Part shown: piece by piece, positions 52,593 to 58,461 of the stretch
How positions within the stretch are numbered: the first letter of the stretch is position 1
How the letters are laid out: each line of letters opens with the position of its first letter
Origin: Armatimonadota bacterium
GTDB lineage: Bacteria; Armatimonadota; UBA5829
Direction of reading: 5' to 3'
DNA length: 58,461 bases
NCBI GenBank assembly: GCA_012522575.1
Contig: JAAYKE010000056.1
Span: forward strand, 1 to 58,461
Notes under the pieces: generated by a model
Told to the model about the DNA's origin: nothing
What the model saw: the letters and a program-made list of their open reading frames with translations, nothing else
Databases searched by the model: none
Translations under genes and position numbers: made by a program

Positions 52593-53798
52593 ATGAAAAA
52601 GTTCGTCTCGTATGTGGTAGTTTTCGTTTTGGGTTTTCTGGTGTGTGCGTGGAGCATACACCATTTCTACGGATCCCCATCGTCTTTCGCGTTGCAATCC
52701 GGCGGCCCGGTGACTCATTCGGGCTTGACGATCACCAAAGAACAAAACAACCCCATACGTGTGGCGGCTAAGGAAGTTAGCAAATATGTTGTCAATATCG
52801 ATACAATCGGCAAAGCTGCACCGGAAACCCCTTTCGATTTTTTCTTCGGGCGGCCTGAACCACGAAAAGGTCAGGGTTCAGGGGTCGTTTTCACCCCGGA
52901 TGGATATATTGTAACCAACAACCACGTCGTCCAGAACGCCTCTCAGATAACGGTCACGCTCAGCGGCGGCGAACGACACAACGCCAAACTCATCGGACGT
53001 GATTCCAAAACGGACCTTGCGGTGGTCAAAATCGACGCGAAAAATCTCCCATACGGCAAATTCGCCGACTCAAGCACCGCTCAGGTGGGGGATTGGGTCA
53101 TTGCGGTCGGCAGTCCCCTTGGTTTTGAATGGACAGTTACCGTCGGAGTGATAAGCGCTTTGGGACGTAACCTTGGCGGTGCGGTCTCGGAGAGGCTGAT
53201 TCAGACCGACGCATCGATCAACCCCGGCAACAGCGGCGGCGCGCTTGCCGATCTTGACGGCAAAGTCATCGGCATAAATAATATGATCGCCTCGACTTCC
53301 GGAGGCAGCGTGGGAATTGGCTTTGCGATTCCCAGCAACATAGTGAGCCGTATCGCCGACAAATTGAAAACCGAGGGCAAAGTCGCCCACGCCTGGATCG
53401 GCGTCAGATATCTGCCTTTGAATGTGCTCAGAGAATCCTCCGCTGTTCGGGGAGTGCCGATTATCGGCGGCGATGGAGTCGTGATCATCTCACAGGGAAA
53501 CCTGCCGGGAGTGGCTCAGGGCAGTCCTGCTGAGCGTGCCGGGCTGCGCGAAGGGGATGTCATACGAAAAATCAACGATAAACCTATTTCACCGGATATG
53601 AAAGCGACAAAAGGCAAAGTCACCATCGGCGAGGTGATAGACAAGATGAAACCGGGAGATCGCGTGACTTTGGATGTATTGAAGGCGGAGACCGGCAAGA
53701 CCAAAAAGGTCACGGTCACCCTCGGCGATATGCCGTTGGATTCCTCCGATCCGCAGACACAACAAAGGCAGTCGCCAAGGCTTCCCTTCAGCCCGTAA
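52593..53798 (+). CDS. htrA: HtrA/DegP-type periplasmic serine protease
   Basis: This 401-residue protein has an N-terminal signal anchor (FVSYVVVFVLGFLVCAWSI). The trypsin-like domain shows the triad: TNNHVVQNA (His), SKTDLAVVKI (Asp) and INPGNSGGAL (Ser), plus GSPLGFEWTVTVGVIS. A single PDZ domain follows (about 265-385; GVAQGSPAERAGLREGDVIRKINDKPI), so it is of DegS/HtrA layout. It degrades or refolds damaged envelope proteins. It starts immediately after ribH and may share the transcript. Confidence 0.94.
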   Translation: MKKFVSYVVVFVLGFLVCAWSIHHFYGSPSSFALQSGGPVTHSGLTITKEQNNPIRVAAKEVSKYVVNIDTIGKAAPETPFDFFFGRPEPRKGQGSGVVFTPDGYIVTNNHVVQNASQITVTLSGGERHNAKLIGRDSKTDLAVVKIDAKNLPYGKFADSSTAQVGDWVIAVGSPLGFEWTVTVGVISALGRNLGGAVSERLIQTDASINPGNSGGALADLDGKVIGINNMIASTSGGSVGIGFAIPSNIVSRIADKLKTEGKVAHAWIGVRYLPLNVLRESSAVRGVPIIGGDGVVIISQGNLPGVAQGSPAERAGLREGDVIRKINDKPISPDMKATKGKVTIGEVIDKMKPGDRVTLDVLKAETGKTKKVTVTLGDMPLDSSDPQTQQRQSPRLPFSP

Positions 53799-53804
53799 AA
53801 TACT

Positions 53805-53879
53805 ATGCGAATTGGAGTCATCAGCGATACTCACGGCAATATAACCGCCTTCGCGCAACTGAATAGTGTAAAAGTATAA
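53805..53879 (+). pseudogene. N-terminal stub of a YfcE/MJ0936-type metallophosphoesterase
   Basis: The ATG opens MRIGVISDTHGNITAF, the exact start of YfcE-like phosphodiesterases, including the metal-binding DTH motif. It then diverges and stops after 24 codons. No remaining metallophosphoesterase motifs are seen in any frame before the next gene, so most of the gene has been deleted. It stands six bases after the htrA stop, where a normal downstream gene would begin. Confidence 0.75.
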
Positions 53880-53897
53880 CTCAAATACTTATACAAA

Positions 53898-54377
53898 CTA
53901 TAACGCAACATCCCCGGCGGATAAGCCCAGATTCTCCGAAGAGATCACCCTCCAGACGGGGGCGGGCGCAACCAGCAGATGTCGTCCGGTTTCCCTGGCA
54001 AAGATAAACGTCAGTTCACGGTCATAGAAAACATCACCTCCGCGATGCTTAAACACCACCTGCATTCTCGCCTCAGCCCTCTCGCCATCAACCTCTATCT
54101 CTTGTTTGGAGATCGAAAGATCATACGGAGCCTCGTTGCGCAGTTCTCTGGCTATGAGCAAACGCAGCCTGTCGTGGTTGAGGCCAAGGTCATCTGAATA
54201 TTGCCTGGAGACAAGCGATACCAGAGCGGAGAGGTCGCGATCAGTAACTGCGGCGGCCCCTTTGGTTATCACGTCAGAGATCGATGCACGGTCGTCCAGG
54301 GTCGGAACAGTCAAAAATGCGATCGCGATATAAATCCCAATCAGCGCCGGCGCAATGAGCAATTTTGCAGTTTTCAT
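53898..54377 (-). CDS. Exported small protein, NTF2-like
   Basis: This 159-residue protein begins with a signal anchor (LLIAPALIGIYIAIAFLTV). The rest has a helix-rich start (ISDVITKGAAAVTDRDLSALVSLVSRQY) and a long beta half (ISKQEIEVDGERAEARMQVVFKHRG; YDRELTFIFARETGRHLL), an arrangement like NTF2-like fold proteins. No catalytic motif is visible. It reads away from the Clp1 gene, with only about 80 bases between the two starts, so their promoters are adjacent. No function is assigned. Confidence 0.6.
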   Translation of the reverse strand: MKTAKLLIAPALIGIYIAIAFLTVPTLDDRASISDVITKGAAAVTDRDLSALVSLVSRQYSDDLGLNHDRLRLLIARELRNEAPYDLSISKQEIEVDGERAEARMQVVFKHRGGDVFYDRELTFIFARETGRHLLVAPAPVWRVISSENLGLSAGDVAL

Positions 54378-54392
54378 GATGCTTCTCGCTTA

Positions 54393-54421
54393 TTGACGTT
54401 CACTTGCACTGACTGATATGT
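54393..54421 (+). promoter_or_regulatory. Predicted promoter of the Clp1-like gene
   Basis: TTGACG at 54393-54398 and ATATGT at 54416-54421 are separated by 17 bases. It overlaps the upstream ATG used in the track (54418), which supports the downstream start at 54460. Confidence 0.45.
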
Positions 54422-54459
54422 GCAGGAATTTGTTTCATTCCGCACGAAGTCTTATCTTG

Positions 54460-55527
54460 ATGGACTGGACCCCAGACTGGCAAAGTCTTATAGCGGAGAT
54501 CATCGCCGAGCCGGGCGTCGTTATGGTGGTCGGCAATGTGGACACCGGCAAGACCCGGTTCTGCCTTGAATTGTGCCTTGCTGCCGCTCAGGCGGATATA
54601 CCTACCGCTGCGGTTGATGCCGATATTGGCCAATCGGAAATCGGCGCGCCCGGCACTATCGGCATGGCGATGATCGAAAAAGATACTCGCTCATTTGTCG
54701 ATCTGAAACCGAGGCGAATCCATTTCGTCGGCGCAACCAGCCCTGTCGAACACGTTGCTGAATGCTGCATTGGCGTCAAAAAAATGGCGGACCAGGCGAT
54801 ATCCCTTGGAGCGAGGATGGTGGTGGCGGACACCACAGGATTAGTGGGCGGATGGCTCGGACGCAAGCTCAAAACCTGCAAAATCGACAATCTTCGACCG
54901 AATTACCTCGTCGGAATCCAGAAAAAGCACGAAATAGAGCACCTGCTGATACCATTTTCGAAAATGTCGGCAATGCGCATACACCGTCTGCCTGCCTCAG
55001 ATAAAGTAATGCGAAAAACGCGGGAGCTGCGAGCCTCCCGGCGCAAGATGAACTACCACAGACACTTTGCCGACTCACACGGACACCTGATACGAATGGA
55101 CGATGTCAATCTGCGCAATACCTGGCTCGGATCCGGACGCCCTATGAAATGGCAATATCGAAAGTTTATAGAGGACGCCCTGAAATGTCCCGTGCTGCAC
55201 GTCGAGGTGACAGGGCAGGGGATATTTATTGTGAGCGAGCGAATGTGTTCCATGACCAATCGCGAGGCTCTTGAGGAGCAGTTCAAGACGGCTAACATCA
55301 TCGCGTCGACCGGAGAGGCGTTCAAAAATGTGATGGTCGGCCTGGCAGACGAAAACGGCTCCACGCTCAATGTAGGTCTTCTCCAAACGATAGACTTCAA
55401 GCACAGGTTCTTGTTTGTGCTGTCCCCTATCAAGACAATCTCACCTGTGCGGGTTGTGCAATTTGGCTCTATCCGCGTGACTCGTGAAGGAGAAGAGCTG
55501 GGGATCATCAAACCTGGGGAGATGTGA
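54460..55527 (+). CDS. Clp1/Grc3-like polynucleotide 5'-hydroxyl kinase
   Basis: I start at the ATG at 54460 (MDWTPDWQSLIAEI; 355 residues) because a promoter overlaps the earlier ATG. Walker A VGNVDTGKTRFCLEL, the lid-side AAVDADIGQSEIGAPGTIGM and VVADTTGLVGGWLG match the Clp1_P family, known from eukaryotic tRNA/rRNA processing and archaeal RNA kinases. Such enzymes add a phosphate to a 5'-OH RNA or DNA end. A C-terminal beta domain (HVEVTGQGIFIV, VQFGSIRVTREG) follows, as in Grc3-type proteins. Its substrate in a bacterium is unknown. It overlaps the next ORF's GTG. Confidence 0.82.
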   Translation: MDWTPDWQSLIAEIIAEPGVVMVVGNVDTGKTRFCLELCLAAAQADIPTAAVDADIGQSEIGAPGTIGMAMIEKDTRSFVDLKPRRIHFVGATSPVEHVAECCIGVKKMADQAISLGARMVVADTTGLVGGWLGRKLKTCKIDNLRPNYLVGIQKKHEIEHLLIPFSKMSAMRIHRLPASDKVMRKTRELRASRRKMNYHRHFADSHGHLIRMDDVNLRNTWLGSGRPMKWQYRKFIEDALKCPVLHVEVTGQGIFIVSERMCSMTNREALEEQFKTANIIASTGEAFKNVMVGLADENGSTLNVGLLQTIDFKHRFLFVLSPIKTISPVRVVQFGSIRVTREGEELGIIKPGEM

Positions 55528-55559
55528 AGCGCGTAGCATCGCTGCGACAGCATAATAAT

Positions 55560-56183
55560 ATGGCAATAAACCTATACATAGTTAGACACGGGCAGACGCA
55601 GGATAATCTGGAGGGTCGCATTCAGGGCCACACCGATTCTCCCCTGACCGAACTTGGGATAAAACAGGCGGAGGCGATTGCGCGCAGGCTTGCAGCACAG
55701 AATTTGTCAGCGCTCTATTCCAGCGACCTTGGCCGCGCAGTGACAACGGCACAAGCTATTGCCCGCGCACAAAACGTGCAAATGCAACCCCACCTGACTC
55801 CTTTGCTCAGGGAGCTTAACCTGGGCAAGGCTCAAGGGTTGACCAGAGAACAGTACGCTCAACAGAGGCCGGATGAGTTCAAATTGTGGCAGCGCGACTC
55901 TATCAAACATAGACCCTGCGGCGCGGAGACCGTAGAGCAGGCCATCGAGCGCTGCGGACAATTCATCGAATACGTGAGAAGCAAACACAAAGATGGAGAG
56001 ACGCTGGGAGTAATCGGACACGGCGGATCACTCAAAAGCATGCTCATATATGCACTCGGGCTGCCCGTCGAATGCTACCGAAAACTGCTTATGGCCAACA
56101 CGTCACTGTCCATATTGGAGATCGGCGATCAGTCACGCCTGCGCCTGTTTAACGACACGTGCCATTTAGAGGTTGGAGGTTAG
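55560..56183 (+). CDS. Histidine phosphatase family protein (phosphoglycerate-mutase-like)
   Basis: The family start INLYIVRHGQTQDNLEGRIQG favours the ATG at 55560 (207 residues); a GTG at 55524 overlapping the previous stop is the alternative. Catalytic residues: the RHG His/Arg pair, the second Arg in SSDLGRAVTTA, the acid Glu in LLRELNLGKAQG and the second His in LGVIGHGGSLKSM. Members dephosphorylate small phosphoesters, for example cobalamin or sugar phosphates; which one is unclear. The final residues LEVGG and the stop are encoded by a heptamer repeat (56166-56200), so the original C-terminus was probably altered. Confidence 0.88.
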   Translation: MAINLYIVRHGQTQDNLEGRIQGHTDSPLTELGIKQAEAIARRLAAQNLSALYSSDLGRAVTTAQAIARAQNVQMQPHLTPLLRELNLGKAQGLTREQYAQQRPDEFKLWQRDSIKHRPCGAETVEQAIERCGQFIEYVRSKHKDGETLGVIGHGGSLKSMLIYALGLPVECYRKLLMANTSLSILEIGDQSRLRLFNDTCHLEVGG

Positions 56184-56200
56184 AAGTTAGAGGTTAGACG
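56166..56200 (+). repeat. Telomere-like heptamer run, locus C
   Basis: Five units: TTAGAGG, TTGGAGG, TTAGAAG, TTAGAGG, TTAGACG. The first two and a half units are translated as the end of the phosphatase, and TAG in the third unit is its stop. The same units occur at 23420 and, reversed, at 28072. Confidence 0.8.
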
Positions 56201-56222
56201 GATTAGTGAGAGGATTTTGCGT

Positions 56223-56252
56223 TTGCCGTCAAATAATCCCTTAGTGTATAAT
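56223..56252 (+). promoter_or_regulatory. Predicted promoter of the PPi-phosphofructokinase gene
   Basis: TTGCCG at 56223-56228 and TATAAT at 56247-56252 are separated by 18 bases. The leader to the ATG at 56361 is about 100 bases. Confidence 0.65.
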
Positions 56253-56267
56253 AAACGCGGGATAATC

Positions 56268-56290
56268 AGCGCCTGTGTTTCGCGGGCGCT
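56268..56290 (+). promoter_or_regulatory. Hairpin in the 5' leader of pfp
   Basis: AGCGCCTGTG pairs with CGCGGGCGCT (two G-U pairs) around a TTT loop, close to the predicted start of transcription. No T-run follows. It might stabilise the message or act as a control element. Confidence 0.4.
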
Positions 56291-56360
56291 TTGTGCGCGT
56301 ACGCCTCGTCCGAAGTATGGATCACGGCGCAACCATAATTTAACAAGGAAAGGTAAGCAG

Positions 56361-58031
56361 ATGAATCACGAAATATCCGCGCTGCAAAAGGCGCGGAGCC
56401 AATATCAGCCCAAGCTGCCCAAAGCTCTGCGAGGGGGACCTGTCAAAATCGAGCTTGGCAAACCGTCGCATCCGGCCACCGATGCCGAGACGATCAAGCA
56501 ACTGTTCCCGCAGACATTCGGCCAGCCTGTAGCCAGCATAGTCGAAGGCGAAGGCGGCTTGAATGCTGACGCCATGAAAGTGGGAGTAGTTCTCTCCGGC
56601 GGCCAGGCGCCGGGCGGCCACAACGTCATAGCCGGGCTTTTTGATGCGCTCAAAGCAGCCAATCCGCAAAGCAAACTCTACGGTTTTCTTAAAGGCCCCG
56701 GGGGAGTCATCAGGGGTGACTACAAGGAACTGACCGCAGAAATTATAGATGTCTATCGCAACACGGGCGGCTTCGATATGATTATCAGCGGCAGGGACAA
56801 GATCGAGACGCCGGAGCAGTTGGCGGCCTGCAAGAAAAACTTCGCCGATATGGACCTCGACGGGATTGTAATAATAGGCGGAGACGATTCCAACACAAAC
56901 GCTGCGTTGCTTGCGGAGTATCTGCGGGCGGAAAACTCCAAAACGGTTGTCATCGGCGTGCCAAAGACCATTGACGGTGACATGAAAAACGAGCAGATCG
57001 AGGCCAGTTTTGGGTTCGATACGGCCGCCAAGACCTATTCCGAGCTTATCGGCAACATCTGTCGCGATGCCACCTCTGCCGCCAAATACTGGCACTTCAT
57101 CCGTCTGATGGGCCGGGCTGCAAGCCACGTCACTTTGGAATGCGCCCTGCAAACAAGACCCAATATCACTTTGATCTCAGAGGAAATACAGTCCAAGGGC
57201 ACAACCCTCAGCGAAATCGTAGACTACATAGTCGATATCGTCATCAGGCGCGCCAAGGCCGGCAAAAACTACGGCGTGGTTATTGTGCCGGAAGGCCTGC
57301 CGGAGTTCATATCCGATATCAAGGCGATGATCGACGAGCTAAGCGATATTCTGGGCAAGCACGATGAATATATCCGCGGCCTGCCGGATCATTCCGAGCG
57401 TGTGCAGCATCTGAACAACGTGCTTTCCGATGCCAGCGCCCGGGTCTATGGCTCCTTGCCGGTTGAGATTCAAGTAGTGCTTCTCAAAAGAGACAGCCAC
57501 GGCAATGTGCCCCTGTCGCAGGTCGAAACGGAGCGACTGCTTATCGATCTCGTCTCAGATAAAATCCGGCTTATGAAGGGTCTCGGCGAAACAAATATCA
57601 AGTTCAGCCCTTTGGCGCACTTCTTCGGCTACGAGGGACGATGCGCGACGCCGTCGAACTTCGATGCGGACTACACCTATTCTCTGGGTTTTGCCGCCGC
57701 TCAGTTGGTGCGCGCGTCCCTGACCGGATATACGGTAAACATACAGAACCTGACCAAACCCTCCGACGAGTGGGCTGCGGGAGGCACTCCGGTCACGATG
57801 ATGCTCAACATGGAGATGCGCAAGGGCGAGCAGACTCCGGTCATAAAAAAAGCGTTGGTCGATCAGGAAGCCGCTCCATTCGCATGGTTTGCCGCAAACC
57901 GCACCGACTGGGCGCTCAACGACAGGTATATGTTCCCCGGCCCGATTCAATACTACGGCCCAAGCGAGGTCTGCGACATTCCGACCATAACCCTCGATTT
58001 GGAAAAAGGCAGTTGCGTCGAGTGCGGCTGA
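56361..58031 (+). CDS. pfp: PPi-dependent 6-phosphofructokinase, long type
   Basis: Pfp phosphorylates fructose 6-phosphate with pyrophosphate, reversibly, in glycolysis or gluconeogenesis. The track start at 56217 is an upstream TTG; the ATG at 56361 has AAGGAAAGG upstream and gives 556 residues, the length of the long (plant-beta-like) group. Motifs: VVLSGGQAPGGHNVIAGLFDA, GGDDSNTNAALLAEY (the Asp that replaces the ATP-binding Gly and marks PPi use), VPKTIDGDM, MGRAASHVTLECALQT and EGLPEFI. Its own promoter and terminator make it monocistronic. Confidence 0.94.
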   Translation: MNHEISALQKARSQYQPKLPKALRGGPVKIELGKPSHPATDAETIKQLFPQTFGQPVASIVEGEGGLNADAMKVGVVLSGGQAPGGHNVIAGLFDALKAANPQSKLYGFLKGPGGVIRGDYKELTAEIIDVYRNTGGFDMIISGRDKIETPEQLAACKKNFADMDLDGIVIIGGDDSNTNAALLAEYLRAENSKTVVIGVPKTIDGDMKNEQIEASFGFDTAAKTYSELIGNICRDATSAAKYWHFIRLMGRAASHVTLECALQTRPNITLISEEIQSKGTTLSEIVDYIVDIVIRRAKAGKNYGVVIVPEGLPEFISDIKAMIDELSDILGKHDEYIRGLPDHSERVQHLNNVLSDASARVYGSLPVEIQVVLLKRDSHGNVPLSQVETERLLIDLVSDKIRLMKGLGETNIKFSPLAHFFGYEGRCATPSNFDADYTYSLGFAAAQLVRASLTGYTVNIQNLTKPSDEWAAGGTPVTMMLNMEMRKGEQTPVIKKALVDQEAAPFAWFAANRTDWALNDRYMFPGPIQYYGPSEVCDIPTITLDLEKGSCVECG

Positions 58032-58069
58032 GGCTTCAAGTAGAGGGCAGGTCTGCCCTTTGAAAACAT

Positions 58070-58110
58070 AAGGCGTCTGCGGGTCTAATCCACAGGCGCC
58101 TTTGTCTTTG
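58070..58110 (+). terminator. Terminator after pfp
   Basis: AAGGCGTCTGCGG pairs with CCACAGGCGCCTT (one G-U, one mismatch) around a 7-base loop, followed by TGTCTTTG. A smaller hairpin (AGGGCA/TGCCCT) precedes it at about 58044. Confidence 0.75.
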
Positions 58111-58132
58111 TCCGTCAATCAAAAAACGAGGT

Positions 58133-58199
58133 TGGTGGGCGATACTGGATTCGAACCAGTGACCCCTTCGGTGTGAACGAAGTGCTCCAAATTGAGCTC
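58133..58199 (-). pseudogene. tRNA-Val (CAC) 3' part lacking its 5' acceptor strand
   Basis: Reading minus strand: the anticodon arm CTTCG/CGAAG with loop TTCACAC (anticodon CAC), variable region, T-arm ACTGG/CCAGT with TTCGAAT, acceptor 3' strand ATCGCCC, A and CCA are all intact. The D-arm is reduced (GCTC-AATTTG-GAGC, no GG), and the sequence where GGGCGAT should stand is TGACTTC, with no pairing. It is therefore a remnant or an attachment-site-like duplicate, not a working tRNA. Confidence 0.75.
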
Positions 58200-58340
58200 G
58201 AAGTCACAGTTTTGAACTCAGATTACCTGTCCCACTGCCTTCAATTTTTGGGAAAAGAAGCGCTGTTTTCTCGCGCTCCGACAGGGCATATTATAGCATC
58301 TATCCACGCACTTGGCAAGAGGCACTTTTGCTACGGGACG

Positions 58341-58461
58341 GTGTCAAATAGTTGTGGAGATTTGGCTTGACCTTTTTCTCCAGTTGCGCATCCGTTTAGT
58401 TTTTGCTCCAGTTGTCTTTAGGCAGCGAGCCTAGTGATTTGAGAATTATAGATATTGGCGT
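58341..58461. mobile_element. Possible insertion-sequence end at the right edge
   Basis: Two direct repeats, TTTTTCTCCAGTTG (58373) and TTTTTGCTCCAGTTG (58400), follow GTGTCAAATAGTTGTGGAG. Repeated terminal motifs of this sort occur at the ends of some insertion sequences (for example IS21-like). The element would continue beyond the window. Confidence 0.3.
58396..58461 (-). CDS. C-terminal fragment of an unidentified gene cut by the right edge
   Basis: A minus-strand frame enters from the right edge and ends at TAA (58396-58398); its last residues are LKSLGSLPKDNWSKN. It overlaps one of the direct repeats and could be the end of a transposase. Too short to assign. Confidence 0.25.
   Translation of the reverse strand, partial: TPISIILKSLGSLPKDNWSKN

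Noticed and set aside
56340-57152. 270-residue minus-strand ORF opposite pfp
   Set aside because: It mirrors the phosphofructokinase coding frame and contains no recognisable motif.
58133-58260. tmRNA 3' end
   Set aside because: The fragment has a proper anticodon arm with CAC and a D-arm remnant, which tmRNA lacks; tRNA-Val is the better reading.

Overview
The window reads as a chromosomal segment from a free-living, two-membrane bacterium that I cannot place firmly. The mix of PilMNOPQ with a secretin, a PEP-CTERM surface protein, very large secreted repeat proteins, GerMN-amidase fusions, a PPi-dependent phosphofructokinase and a bacterial Clp1/Grc3-like kinase fits an Armatimonadota-type lineage best. 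That placement is inference from gene content, not a phylogenetic result.

Layout. 0.2-2.4 kb: a GT-C glycosyltransferase and an amidohydrolase. 2.6-13.8 kb: three tandem paralogues of about 1,100-1,200 residues, each a secreted GerMN plus N-acetylmuramoyl-L-alanine amidase protein with a long Ig/FN3 tail. Each has its own sigma70-type promoter sharing a GGCATACT -10 region and is followed by a GC-rich hairpin; a tRNA-Gly(TCC) gene sits between copies 1 and 2. 13.9-19 kb: a secreted TIM-barrel glycosidase-like protein and a Pro/Ser-rich exported protein. 19.1-21.1 kb: a two-gene RloA/RloB (AbiL-like) defence module with its own promoter. 21.1-29.4 kb: mostly minus-strand genes, namely a 13-haem cytochrome c fused to a cytochrome b membrane domain, a GT2 glycosyltransferase, pdxA, a SurA/PpiC-like-thioredoxin fusion, DedA and a PEP-CTERM protein, plus a plus-strand DUF2795 gene.

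29.6-45.1 kb: a 2,473-residue secreted propeller protein, then a type IV pilus assembly operon (pilM, N, O, P, a small STN/Gly-rich protein, pilQ) running into aroB. 45.2-53.8 kb: DUF362, a PASTA kinase with altered catalytic residues, rpe, a small membrane protein, ribD-ribE-ribBA-ribH and an HtrA protease, many with overlapping or abutting ends. 53.8-58 kb: a 24-codon stub of a metallophosphoesterase gene, an exported NTF2-like protein, a Clp1/Grc3-type polynucleotide kinase, a histidine phosphatase and PPi-dependent phosphofructokinase. The right edge holds the 3' part of a tRNA-Val with no 5' acceptor strand, followed by what may be the end of an insertion sequence.

Dispersed repeats link the regions. 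An imperfectly palindromic element of about 170 bp occurs in opposite orientation at about 17.1 and 23.6 kb and brackets the defence and cytochrome genes. Telomere-like TTAGAGG/TTAGAAG heptamer runs occur at 23.4, 28.1 and 56.2 kb; the last supplies the final codons and stop of the histidine phosphatase gene. The most notable items are the three-copy amidase array with patchy near-identity, the PASTA probable pseudokinase, the FDL-repeat insertion in PilM with a novel STN/Gly-rich partner before PilQ, the RloAB module between inverted repeats, and the tRNA-Val remnant at the right edge. Where the ORF track starts upstream of a better ribosome binding site, I moved the start and said so.
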